64,000 nt of DNA, from the NCBI GenBank assembly GCA_020081605.1, contig JAHREC010000011.1:4526001-4590000 (forward strand). The letters run 5' to 3'. Positions 36,623 through 48,621 of the stretch are shown in pieces; position 1 is the first letter of the stretch, and every line of letters starts with the position of its first letter. The notes beneath the pieces are model-generated. The model was not told where the DNA came from. It saw only the letters and a program-made list of their open reading frames with translations, and did no database searches. Source of the stretch: Albifimbria verrucaria (Eukaryota > Ascomycota > Sordariomycetes > Hypocreales > Stachybotryaceae). Made by a program: the position numbers and the translations under genes.

Positions 36623-38206
36623 TTACAACCGAGCGCCACCATCGTCACAATCCGAATCTGACTCCTGGTTGTCATGAGTATCCGAGTGTCCAACTGATGA
36701 AACATAGAAACTTAGCATCTGCATAAATCACAAGCAAAATAAATCGAAGATACGAAATTGACTAACCTTCATTCGTCAGCTCACCATGGTCGAGAATTCC
36801 ATGGCCATCATTTGACTGAGTAATCCCTGTAACAGAATTCGGATGATGAAAGTTGGGGATATTTTCCGCCAAGGCAGCGCGAACATCTTGGTTGACGAGG
36901 TTGAGGATGTCTCTCTGCTCCATGTAAAGAGGGTCGTTAACCCTTCAGGGGCCAGGATGGGGCCCCAGTTACGGTACGCCTCTTCATGGGACTCCGGTTC
37001 AACTGGCCTCGAGGGATGGTGTCGAAAATATAGCTTGCAGCAGAAGCATGAGGGCTTACTGGTCCCTACGAATTTATCGCCATCTGCGTAGCGCAGCTTG
37101 TTCCTGTGAAAATGTTCCAGCCCCTGAATCTCTGAATGAACAATGGGAGGATTTTTATGCATCTTTGCATATTCTTCCATAATCCTAGTTTCGATATTGA
37201 TGTGATTCTGCAGACTCTGTAGCCATTGCTTTAGTGCAGGCTGATTGACATTTTTGAGTTAGACATTCTGCGAAGAATCCTGTCTAATGTTGTATGAGAG
37301 TCAACCTCCGGTGGCCGTACACAAATAGGAGCCTCTATTACATCAACTTGAATGGTATCGAGGAGGTCTTTTCTGCGGACAGCATCTTCAATGAGTTGCT
37401 TTGGCACCCGAATGTGGTCAGCCAGTCGACCTATGAAGTGTTTAGCAGTCTCAAACGCTCGATATATCCCCTCGGGAAGCATAATGCTATTGGATTCCTG
37501 GGCAAGCTGCTCAAGTATCTTCATAGGAGCATCATGTCGAGCTTTGTAAGCAATCAAGCACATTTCGTATTTGCACTCCAATCCATTGAACCCAAACTGA
37601 ACCATCCAGGATTTTAGTTTGCTCATTTCTGTCTTGTTATTCAGTGAAATGAAGGTATTGGCTTCTCATGCAACCCACCTCCGCCTGACAAGCCATGATT
37701 GTCGATGCTAGTTTCCAAATATTCGAGGCAAACACGAACGCTGTTCTGCAAGATATGCACTTCGTTTTTGAGTCTTTTGTTTGCAAAAGTTGCGCATTTA
37801 CGTGCCAATTGATCTTCTTCAGTACTTCTTTGATTCTCACTAAGCATTGGCTGCTTTGATATTCTCTGAAGTATCGTCAACACCCCTCCTAGGAACTTAG
37901 TCAAGCTGAGACGAATATCAAGGTTCATAGTCTCTTTCTTTGCATTTAAAGCAACCCAGAACTTGAAACAGTCATCGCAGTCTTCGATAACAACTGATGC
38001 AGTCGAATCGCCCCCTTCTTTCTGTCACAAATAAAGGCTAGGTTCTTGGTTAGTCGACGACGAGAGCCTATTAATGAGTTTGTTCCATGGTTCGCAAATA
38101 CGTGCAAGCCTTGCACCTTTTGTTTGATCAACAACAAAATCAACGCTTCATAGCTGCGCGCTATGAGGCTCTTGTATTTGTCTAACCTCGGCTGGCCTTT
38201 ACCCAT
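36623..38206 (-). CDS. OTT_1508-like deaminase-domain protein (three apparent frameshifts)
   Basis: The C-terminal part has the zinc-site signature of the cytidine-deaminase superfamily: H-x-E in VHSEIQGLEHFHRNKL and P-x-C-x2-C in KPSCFCCKLYF, then the family-typical NWGPILAPEG. This fits the OTT_1508-like deaminases, which are abundant in fungi and whose substrate is unknown (nucleic acid has been proposed). The N-terminal ~300 residues are helical and form the usual fungal N-part of this family. Exons: 38206-37679, 37628-36767 and 36693-36623; the last encodes an acidic tail (DNQESDSDCDDGG). Frames break at 38011-38015, 37251-37255 and 36937-36938. With these, 487 residues. An additional upstream exon is possible. 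Neighbouring HET genes suggest an allorecognition or immunity context, but this is only inference. Confidence 0.75.
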
Positions 38207-39019
38207 GTTGTCAGCCGTCGCAGCATAAAGGACCTGTGTGTGTTGGGTGGAGGATGAAAATCAGTGATATATAGGTTTGAATTGGGGATGGCGAGATACA
38301 CCTTTCTGTTCCTTTTCTACGCTTCCGTCTTTGGTATGCCAGAAAATTAGTCCCAGAACAGACTTCCCACGTTCATGAGTCACAGATACCAGCCTGATAA
38401 TGATCTGTCGGATCGGACTGAAGAATTTCGGTGTGACTTATGCGGAGATGCGAGCCTCCGGCGTCAGGCTCCAATGATATTTGCACATTGGCTGGGCTGC
38501 AATAGACATATGAGAGCTTTGGGACGTTAATGTAACTAAACGCAGCCAACTGCATCCTTTACTATCCAATGAAGTAATATTCAGCACCCCACATCAAGGA
38601 ATTTGGTCGTCCTCTGGCATATATTTGCATATAAGGTGGCATTTACTGCAGCTTCTTAAGGTGCAATATTGAGCTTTGAGAACCGTCATTCGTCGCCTTC
38701 TCCAGGCAAAGTTTCATATGTGTCCCATGCTCACATCCGGATGCAAATCCAGTATGCCTCCTGCGCCAAATCTTGGCTGAATAGATGGATTTCCTGTAAC
38801 AATGATTCCTTACAATTGGTGATATCAGCCCGTGCATTGTCAGTGCAGAATGTGAACTTGCGGCTGGCAAGCTTCATTGCAACATAGTGGGTAGTTTTCA
38901 AAGACCATTCTGGTTTCCACACTATAAAGTCTGCCGTAATCCCCAAACAGCGTCTTTATCAATCACTTCTAATTATTCATACTCATCATCCTTTAAGTTC
39001 ATACGTGAATCACTAGCTT
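38207..39019. other. Divergent intergenic region
   Basis: About 800 bp between the deaminase (minus) and the C2H2 gene (plus). Short frames only; may hold an extra 5' exon of the deaminase gene. Confidence 0.4.
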
Positions 39020-40024
39020 ATGAGTGGGTCTCCTACTCAGTATCCAGATGAAGACGGGTCCATGTATTCGGGCATGGACCCGTCCGAACCCTTCGCAGGT
39101 CAGTTTCTGTTACTGTACACATTTACTCGCAAAAGCTGATGAGGAACCTATGATGCTAGACTTTTTCCTGGCCTGCCCCAAGATTTTAATTATCATATCG
39201 ATTTAACACAGACCGCTGTTGAGGACAACATTCTACTGCCTGTTTCTCTTGATGGTTTCACTCCTTTACCATTTGAGTATTCATTACCCATCAGTCCCCA
39301 AGACGACTACTTCTTGAACAGCGATGCCTTCAACCAACCTTTGGAATATTCTTCTCAGTTAGACATGCCAAATCCTTTTACGTCAAGTATCGAAGATTCT
39401 CCCTCATTCGATTCGGATAGATTACTGTCGGAACAACACCCTTTGCACGATCCACAGATGGTTTACTCCACTCTGTAGAATGGCTCATCTGCGTCGATCA
39501 ACCAAATTGGCCGCCATTCCACAGTTATTTCCACCGAACCGTTTTCTGAAGAGGTTTCCTTTACCCATGCGTACTATTCCGAAAACTCGACTGAAATAGT
39601 GTCGGGAGACGAAATTAGTAAGGAGTTTGATGAATTGAGACTATCATATCCACCAAAAGAAGAGGGCATTGTGGGCGGGAGGTATCATTGCAATCGCGCC
39701 GGGTGTAACGAGTCATTTAAAACCAACGGAGAAAGAAAGTAGGCACCCTGACGTATTTCTCACTGCTTATTTAACATCTACTAGTGCGCATATTCGGAAA
39801 AATGAAAAGCCTGTCCTATGTCATTCCTGCGGCACCAGGATGGCTTATCAATCTTGTATGAAGAAACATGCAAAGACTCATTTGGGGCGGAAACGCGAGG
39901 AACGTTAGTATGCTCTTGTAATAAAGAGTTTACGAGAAAGGATAACCTCATGAAACACTGGGTGTCCTAGGCACATCCTTCTGATAAGCCCAAGAGCTTT
40001 TCTTGCAAAATCCCACCCAGATGA
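39020..40024 (+). pseudogene. C2H2 zinc-finger transcription factor, broken by two in-frame TAG stops
   Basis: Exons 39020-39098, 39183-39738 and 39785-40024 join in phase. The N-terminal ~190 residues are acidic and Ser/Phe-rich, like an activation domain (FEYSLPISPQDDYFL). Fingers follow: YHCNRAGCNESFKTNGERN then AHIRKNE; LCHSCGTRMAYQSCMKKHAKTH; and VCSCNKEFTRKDNLMKHW. A TAG at 39476-39478 lies in an open frame that goes on unchanged. A second TAG at 39968-39970 falls three residues after HW and just before the AH that would supply the last His of finger 3. Both are explained by CAG to TAG. One frame break (T-run 39905-39906) is of the assembly type. Without the stops the product would be 291 residues. 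A 50-bp intron around the first stop is possible but would shift the frame. Confidence 0.65.
39053..39084. repeat. Perfect 12-bp inverted repeat inside exon 1 of the C2H2 gene
   Basis: GACGGGTCCATG (39053-39064) and CATGGACCCGTC (39073-39084) are exact reverse complements around the 8-base loop TATTCGGG. It codes for DGSMYSGMDPS, a near-repeat at protein level. Confidence 0.85.
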
Positions 40025-40714
40025 AGTCTTAACAATCAGCACGGGGACACGATGCTCATGGATACTGTATATTGCATCCTCCCGCTACTTCAGACTATTT
40101 TGACAATAAAATACTGCCATATCTATCCCAGACTTGTTAGTTTTCCATTCCCTAGTACTATCACTTGACGGTTATTTTTGTGGGAGTATGAAGCTCCTTG
40201 CCAATGTAAGTCTTTAGGTAATCTCAATCAAAAATTATGATTTTGAATTAATGATGGGTTTAACCATGAGGTCGATTACTTCAAGGGTCATGACTACTAC
40301 AACAGAGTGGCAATAAAGAAACCATTTCGTGGAAACTTTCTGGTGATATGATATCCCATGAGTGTTTAAAATAAGAAACAAAAATTGTATCCATTGAAGA
40401 AGATAATAAATGCAGGTTTGACCCTTCCTTAAGGTTAGTCAGACTGCAATGTTGTTACCCTCAAGTAGGTGATAGGTGAAAGCTAAACTAGGGTGCTAAA
40501 ACTAAACGCGGATTCTTTCCTTTCCTCCTGAGCCCAACACACTATATGATGTCCTCTTGATCCATTAACGATCTGTACAAGTTAAATATTGGGAACAGGA
40601 AAAGAGAAGGACAAGGAAATGAAAGTAGATAAATATATGGAAGAGTAGACCAGGAGCTTTGAGCTGTCGGCATTGACTGATGGACCAAATATGTCACCTA
40701 AAGACCCAGGGACT
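40025..40714. other. Convergent 3' intergenic region
   Basis: About 690 bp, AT-rich. No gene or repeat recognised. Confidence 0.5.
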
Positions 40715-41421
40715 TCAGGCCTCGGGGCTTGTTCGGTTAGATATTTCGAATTCCGTCTCCAAAGCAGACATTTTCTTGTTGCTGAAAGCTGCATTGATCT
40801 GCGGAGCAGTAAACTTGGTCAGGCAGCGGAACATACGGACGCCCTGTCTACTTCCAAAGGCACCTGCGCAAAGATAGTCGTCGCTAGGGAATGGAATGCA
40901 GCGACCGTATATCTTCCCGTCCAGGCCATACATGTTCCAGTTGCGATCGTGGTAAATAGCTGTTTGTGTTCAAGATTAATATTCATACTCTCTCTAACGG
41001 TTTTAAGTGCTTTGCTTGCTCCTGATTCACCGATCAAGCACTGATCACACCCATATGCAGAACATTGGGATGAGGAGAGGGCAGCCGGAAGGAGTACAAG
41101 AAACTTACTCCAATGATAGACGGGATGCGAGTGAGTGAATGCCATCTCCAATGTCTTAACCTGTGAAGGATAGTTGTTCTTGCAGCCCTTTCCATCACAC
41201 CTGACACCGTCCCAGTGAGAGACATCATCTCTATCGAAGTATAGAGGGCTGTTCCAAGCATCGTTACAACTAGGCTCGGCTTCGAAGATTTGCCAAGTGT
41301 TGTAGGGGGTATCCCAAGCGAAGTCTTGTCCAACATAGATGTCAAAATTCGCCTTTGTCCTGGTTGGCATCAATGCCACCAGAGCTAAAAGTGATTCTGC
41401 AGCAAAAATGGAGACCTTCAT
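40715..41421 (-). CDS. Small secreted protein, unknown function
   Basis: A signal peptide is clear: MKVSIFAAESLLALVALMPTR, cleaved near TKA-NF. The mature part of about 160 residues has FDIYVGQDF, SCNDAWN, VRCDGKGCKNN, RNWNMYGLDG, GRCIPF, YLCAGAF and FRCLTKF, so six Cys that could form three disulphides. Exons are 41421-41109 and 40959-40715, joined over a 149-bp intron (GTAAGT..CAG); the product is 185 residues with no frame break. I do not recognise a named family. Size, signal peptide and paired Cys are those of effector-like or surface proteins. An unspliced reading continues from exon 1 as a longer frame but loses the conserved-looking Cys part. Confidence 0.7.
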
Positions 41422-44064
41422 TTTGACTTATGCGCTCAGTATCGAGACGATTCAAGGGATTCTTAATAGAAGTAAGGTAGCGAATTGCCAGAAGGAGTTG
41501 TCTGTCTTTGTCTAAAGCCTTGCTCTGATTGTTCTTCTCTCTCATTGATATGGGATTGCGCCGCCTTTTATAGATATTTCATACTCATAAACTTTTGCAG
41601 TCAGAGACGCGTGGTCTTCATGATCCTTACCATTGGATCCTCCATGGATGCACCGTCCCAGAGTAGAACCCCTACAAGACATCAAGGATGGCTACACTAA
41701 CATGGCAGCCTGGTTGCAGCATGCACAAGCGAGCCATAGCGCATGACCTTGGATGATTTTGCTTCCTCGTATTCGACATAAATCTGAAGTCGAGCCTGGA
41801 AAGCGTATAGAATCGAACTTGGAAACCACTGTATATTCAAGTGATATGCATGCTTAATCAACTTCTGGGCTCGATTTATCTTGGGTTTCCATAATTGAAG
41901 CCCCTCTGGGTGATTTAACTGTGTTGCAGTAAAAAACATCACCTCTGAGCACAGAAATCATATCGCATGAACAATGTGACTGTACAACAACTACCATAAA
42001 GTTGATCCGCGTGATAAATGAGCTTGAGTTTCCACCAATACGTGCATGTTACACAAACCAAATGATAGCGCCATGGAAGCTAGCTTAAGGGTTAATTCAT
42101 GTGCGCAATTAAGCAACTTTAGGGTCTCACCGGAGCTTATAAGGGCCTGAGGTTTCGGGAATCACACGAACCCCATGCGATTGGTTCACTTTTTGTGATA
42201 TCAACAAATCCCTGCCATCGAGCTCAGCCTCAAGGGTCTAAGCTAATTGAATGGTGAGGATCTGGTAGCGAGACAAGACAGGGTCGAGGCAAAATTCACG
42301 TAAGTTACAGAGAGACCATTTAAAGTAGATTATACGCATGTATATACATCTGCGTGTGGTTATTCCCAAATTAAACTCATGATACCTTCGTTTGCCATGG
42401 CTGATTGTCAGTTTGTCCACAGAGCAATAAGTCATTGTGAGCAGGCTAGGATGCTTCCTCGGTGGCAGGAAGTAATATATTATCAATAGCATAACAACTA
42501 GCTGGGGTACACTAGTGATTCGGGGTGTCGGTCAGCATCACACTCAAACAGGAGGAATCTACGCACATGCATCCCCTGGGACGTGATCATTACTACGTTG
42601 TTTTGGGTTTACTTCTTTTCATGTTTACAGAAGCGGTCAAGTTGAGAGACACATCCATGCGAGATTGGTACCTGCACTTGATACGATGATTGAACCCAAC
42701 GGCTTGGCAGTCTTCAGCCTTGATTGATCATCACGCCTTTGGCTATTGTTTTGACTAATCTTAAGATATGTGCGCTGATCTTTGAGACCAGACTGCTTTG
42801 GGCTTTTTAAGCTGGCATAGACCCTGAACCCGTTTATGAGTAACCATCCATTAGTCGACCAACCGAGTGCGGACGCCAGCAGTGTCCTCCTCGATCGCTA
42901 AAACTCGCAGGTTTTGCAGTGAACAAAATTGGCTGCCTGCCTCTTGACCATGAAGACTTCCGGAGTATTCACTTATTCTAGGGAATGATATGGAAGAATT
43001 TACGCTATTCCGTTGCCGTAAAACTGCAAAAGTTGGTAGTCCATTATCCATAGAATCAGGTCGACTTCTGTTCCTGCTTGCTTTGCTTGGACTACTATGA
43101 AGCATGCATGTAATGAACAGGTTAAGGAATTCGCTGGCATGTTTTCTAATATAGCACGACCTTTTGCTCTAGATGTCAAAAATTAAATGCAGTATCTGGG
43201 CTCCCAACACTTAAACCTACTGGTGTGAGGTTGAGAGTGGATGGCTCACTCAATTACCCTAGATATATCTCGGCGACGAAGCGAGCATGCACAACAAGTA
43301 ACCGTGAAGCCGTCAATGTGTTGCCCCACGTTAAATGCTGAATTGCCAATATTATCTATACCTGTCTCTTTGTCACCACTTTTGCGATTCTTTATGCGTG
43401 AGACGGGGTTGTGCTATTCTCGTCAGCCAACAGAATCACTTCAACAGAGAGAACGTAATTCTGAAAATTGAAGTTACCTTGTTTAGCAAAACCATCAACC
43501 TTGGCAATGTCTATCAAATGCTCACTTATCCACTCATATGACAGATACAAGATCACTTCGTAAGGAATAAATTTCCTTGCTAGCATTCATCGTGTTGATT
43601 GAGATTACAACTGGATTTAAGGGTTGTTCTGCACCCAAACCAGCCATGGTATGCATGAACATGTGGATTACACCCGACTATGTAACCTGTAGTGCGTCGT
43701 TGACAGTCTATGCGTGAGAGACAGCCAGATCCGTAGTGCTCGGAGGTGTCGGACTCATTGGAACGCACCACTTACGGTCCCTGAAAAAGGCTACAAACCC
43801 GTTTATCAATAGATCTCCACGACAGACGGCCCAACTTCTGCCGAACTCAGTGCCCGAGTAAACTGTCAAGAGAAGCAAGTTTTGTCGACAAGTCCGCTCT
43901 ACTTCTATGGCTTTATTCAATTCGTTTTAGCAGCCGCCTAGCAGTCTTACTCTTTTCCTCAGCATCAGAATCATAAGGCCCTTTACCGGAGCAAACCCCA
44001 AATCGAAGCAAGCAGCAAAAATTGAACTACCAGATGATCTTTGTCCAGAAATAAGCAAAAAGAA
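41422..44064. other. Intergenic region, 2.6 kb, no gene recognised
   Basis: Short frames only, on both strands, none with a signal peptide, domain or consistent splicing. No transposon ends or tandem repeats were seen. Confidence 0.45.
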
Positions 44065-44138
44065 TGATTCCGCCCGGGCTCGAACCGGGGACCTTCTCGG
44101 TGTTAACGAGATGCCATGACCAGCTAGACCACGGAACC
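44065..44138 (-). tRNA. tRNA-Val (anticodon AAC)
   Basis: The minus strand reads GGTTCCGTGGTCTAGCTGG at the 5' end and GGTTCGAGCCCGGGCGGAATCA at the T-arm and 3' end. Acceptor arms GGTTCCG and CGGAATC pair with one G-U. The A box (TGGTCTAGCTGG) and B box (GGTTCGAGCC) are intact. The anticodon arm TCTCG-TTAACAC-CGAGA gives AAC. It has no intron and is 74 nt long. This is a clean nuclear tRNA. Confidence 0.95.
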
Positions 44139-44318
44139 AAGTCCTTTTAGGATCACGTGATGGTTTGCTTGTTTATAAGAGCTAAGAAGCCTGTATCAAT
44201 CATGCTATGTGTTATTTAGCAGGCAAATAATTAACATGATCACTTTGGCTGTTCCACAATACGATGTCTGGATGCTATCAAGTCTAGTGTCTCTATTATT
44301 GCTTATGTAGCTGACCTT

Positions 44319-45613
44319 TTATGTTGCAGTGTATACGCTTTCATCAATCCAGCCCGAATTACCCGGCTCCCCATTGCGGCCTGTAAAAACCTCATCGGGA
44401 GAACTGTAAGGTTGAATGCCTTCCTTGTCCAGTACAATTGTGACATTGCTCCCTTTGAGGCTATCGACATCATATCCTGGGCCATTATCGTCATAAACAG
44501 CCATGAAGGTCTTGTTATCGAATCGCGGATCTGTAGCGCCCCACTTGATGTATCCGGCTGGTAGGATGCTCCCATCTAGGTAAGACTCTAGGAAGATGCT
44601 GCGATGCAAAGAGTTCCAAGGTCGTCCGAGTGGACACTTTCCAGCTATTGTGGCTGCAATTGTCTCGTTCGCCGCGATAACACGCGATTTTGACACGTAA
44701 ACGCCGTATTTATTAGTGAAGGTGGTGTTGGTCCCTTGATGGTTTGTTAGAGAACGTAATGCTATCTTGAACTTGGGCTTTGGCTCTTACCTTTCCAAGC
44801 AGTAATGCCTCCGCCGCAATTGCGAAGAGCAAGTGTCGACTTCTCGATCCAAGCCGTGCCAAAACCATATAGGAAATCTGTTTGGCCGGCAATGACATTG
44901 TCGTAGAAGTAGGCGTTGCCGAGCTTACCAATGTACACCGTATCCTGGTAGCTGTAGAAGCCACATCCATAGAAGCTGGCATTTGCGTAGGCAACGCCAA
45001 CTGCCAAGGCTGGCCCAGCCGCCTGGAGCGCAAAGACGTTACGGAAATCAATGTTGTAAGCACGGAAGTCTGCGCTTCCCGGTGGCGTATCCGCTGGTAC
45101 TGGGAATCCGGTGGGCCCAGTTCCTGTAAGCGAGGCGTTCCATGTAGGCGCAATGGTCAAAACAGTCGTGAACGCGTTGTCCATGATCTTTCCAGTGTTA
45201 TCGCTGTTTGCGGCTGCCCAGTGAACCTGGACCTCGTTTTTGTGAGTAGTGTCGGACTCAACGTCGCCATATAACAGCCCGCGATATGGGTCATTACTCT
45301 GACCCAGGAGCGTCACCGGGCCAGGTCTCGTAACATTAATCTGCTCTAAGTATGTCCCTGGCGCAATGAGGATCACATGAGATGAGTCGTCATGAGGTAG
45401 AGAAGCTACAGCAGCCTGTATAGTAGAGAAATTGGCCAATGGACTGTGCTGGCTGACAAACAGTGTGCCTTCAGGACAGCCAGCCAATGGACTGCAGGTC
45501 TTTCGCTGGCACTCTGCATAGGTCCTTGCGGGCCCATCCACGTCTCGGGAGATCGAATTGGCCAAGCATTGCTGTGACAGAGCTAACGCAATGGGCACAC
45601 AGAGTTTCACCAT
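44319..45613 (-). CDS. Pectin methylesterase, secreted (CE8)
   Basis: It removes methyl groups from homogalacturonan in plant pectin, outside the cell. A signal peptide MVKLCVPIALALSQQCLA is followed by an extra Cys-containing segment (CQRKTCSPLAGCPEG) and the CE8 beta-helix. Family motifs: PGTYLEQINV, SYQDTVYIG with Gln and the first Asp region, GQTDFLYGFG with the second catalytic Asp, and CPLGRPWN with the substrate-binding Arg-Trp. Exons are 45613-44791 and 44734-44319 (intron GTAAGA..AAG). No frame break; 412 residues. All catalytic blocks are present, so it is probably active. It fits a fungus that enters or degrades plant tissue. Confidence 0.92.
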
Positions 45614-48600
45614 GTTGTAACTATAGGCTCAAGTTGAAGCCACAGTCCGTGAGAAGCGGTGAGTCCCAGGTCCTAAAGCCATTAGCGAACTCATAAACTT
45701 ATAAGCTGCTTTCTTCCCCTCCCCATGTGTATGTAGTTAGGCTCAACCGGGGAAATCAACAACGACAACGTGGGGTGGGATTGTGGGGGCTCCATTAATG
45801 AGGGGTCATGGACGGACATGTTAATTCCACGAAACGCGTTGTACAAAGGTCCTAAACCCTGCGAATTAGAGGATTCGTTATAAGTCACCTTAGTTGATCT
45901 CTTCATCATCCAAAACTATCGGCAATTGAAGAGATAAAGCGCATGTAGAGTAAGACCTCATTTCTCACCAAGTGGAGAGGAGTATTTTGATAATTTGTCA
46001 ACATAAGGAGTATGTATGCCTTGGAACAAATCCATCGATAAGAAGTCCCTGGGCTTGCAGTTGTCCTCATTCGCAAAAAACACTAGCCATGAGAGATCCA
46101 TATCTAGACCCCCAGCACCAACATCAGTCCAAGTTAGTAGCGTGGGAAGCATGCAAGTCAATTTGTGTGAGCCAAGGATGACAACATGTATGTGCCTTGG
46201 GACAAGTGAACGGCCGTATGAAGCTCCGATCGTATTCGGCCAGTACGCTACGTGACCTACATTATACTCGAAAACCTGCTTCTCTGTCGAAGAGACGTCT
46301 CATACTCCCAGCCTCCGCCAGCCAGGTATCAAAATAGACCGAAGACTCAGCATGCCCCGTATATGATTCGCCTGTCACCTGCACTTTGGGCCTTGGTAGG
46401 GTAGCGCCATAGCTCCGCCATGGCTAGGTCAGCCAACACCATGGCCACGGAGCACGAGGATTCTAGACCATCATATCTAATGTAAGGCTGAGAAGGAGTA
46501 GCCGAGGCGCGCCCCACCGCCAGTGGTACCCCGAGCCTTGGAGTTGGCTTGGAGGCCGCTTCCTAATGGCTTGAGCCACGCTGCACAGCCGATCATACTC
46601 CATTCACCCCAACTGCATCCATCCGTTGAATATTTATGCTTTTTGTATTACTCATACTAACCGAAGAAAGGCACAAGAGAAAACTCTCCAAGTTCATGCC
46701 CAACGCCAAGAAGTGGCATCTACATCCTCACCTGAACCTTCAGTCAGTCTATCCGCCTTCTCATGTCAAATATCCATGACGTGTGGTATGTTGATCACAT
46801 ATTACAAGCATCGTAGAACCGTCTAAACAAAGGTTAGCCGGGACAGTATTCCCAGAAATTGGGGCCTCCAAAATCCACCATCTCAACTATGCACACATGA
46901 CGATAGCTCTCGCCTTTGTCGTTATGGATATTTGGGCACAGTGCCCGTTATATCATCCCTGTCTGCATAATACGCAGGCTGCTTGCATTTGAAGCCACTC
47001 AATACAATTTATTCAGTTTTTACTAAAACACGGAACGACATTCGTCCTAGTTAGCCTCGACCGAAGTCAAGGTGCCAAAACCGCGTATACGACACAGAGA
47101 CGTTTAGCACACGGCCTTCTCGTCATACTTTCTTCATTATTCATGCTAGCAACAATGACCAGGCCAAGTTCCTGGTCCATTTTACCTGAACTGTGGTCAC
47201 CATGCATTGAGAAGTCTGGAGCATTCCATTCCTTGACTAACGGGCAGGCTGCCTATAGGACCAACGGGCACTAAGGCTAGCACCGGGCTGAAGATTAAAC
47301 TTTGACCCGGGAGTGAATACGAGGATCAACAGCCATCACCACCGCTGGATTTAACGGTGGGGCTAGCAAGGCGATTGGTCGCGACGGTCCGGTGCCTGCA
47401 CCATGACAGCATAGAGTCTGGTTATGATCAGCCTACCTGGTAAGATGTGCATAATGCGGCTGCACGACAAGTCTATAATGTCACATATCGTGAGCGGGAT
47501 TGGACAGAGAGCATGAAACTTCTTTCCCGCAGAAGATATTGAAATCCTCATATGAATTATTCAACGCCTCGGTGCTGATGTGTCAGGAATCTAAATACGG
47601 GACGGGGAGGCGTCAAGCTCAAGGCTCGTGTTCAAAGCCCCGAACATAGCCCCCACTGTATGTCGGTGGTCAGATTTCAGTACACGGATTCGATTTGTTC
47701 CGGCCACCATTAGTAGCTGAAAGTATAGCTGTAAGCTTGAATTCATGCTCCATAGTCAGCTGCTGCTATCAAGCACGACTCTGTCATGGAGGGATCACTA
47801 AAGCCTGGCAGCCATCTGAGTGGGCAGCGGCAAATGTTCCCAAGAGTCCCTCATCAGACTTCTTCTTATTTCTGCATAATATCGAGTGCTGCGACGCATG
47901 AGAGCTGAGGAAGGGCAATTGTCGGGATTCGATTTGGTACAACCGTGACATATTCGCATTGAATTTAGATATTGACTTGCAACCACCAACATGAAATCCC
48001 AGCTTCGAAACTCCACATGTCTAACATAGTTTTAATTTGCGTATCAATATCTAAGAGCGTACTAATTTTCATGCTGGGAATTTCCGGATCGTCGTTTCGC
48101 CCTGTTCTGTAGCAAGCTCGAGGCATCGGATCGATCGCCCGGGGACACTAAGTTGTTCCCACTGTCTTTATGCACATTCAATCCTCAACCAGTAGTATCG
48201 ACCGTACGACAAGGACAAGTAGAGTTGACAGCAGCTTACAATGAGGCTGATCCGGCTGAACCGCTAGCTCGGCTGTGGTGGCGTTGATGGTGCAAAGACC
48301 AACGGCGCTACCATTGATGCACAATAAGACTTTACTATGGTTGCAAGAATAGCATCATGATTAGGCAAAAGGTTCGATACAGTGAGTAGCGTTGAGTCGC
48401 GAGGAAACAGCCATACGAGAAAACAACTGTTTGCGCCGAGGCTGTTAGTGGCGAGATTCATGGCACCAAAGCCACCAACAAGTGACTCGTATGTTTATGC
48501 TATTCTTGGGTATCCTAAGCAGTTGGCTATAAATTGCAAGCCTTGCCTCACACAATCGACAATTTTTCAAGCATCTGCTCACCCACAGAGCTAGATATTC

Positions 48601-48621
48601 ACAGTTCAATCGTTACTAAAA
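45614..48621. other. Intergenic region, 3.0 kb, no gene recognised
   Basis: Scattered short frames without domains. Composition is even. Upstream parts serve as promoters of the pectin methylesterase (left) and the Cys-rich protein (right). Confidence 0.45.

Noticed and set aside
41697..43920. Several 60-84-codon frames on both strands
   Set aside because: None has a domain, signal peptide or consistent splicing; their number fits chance.
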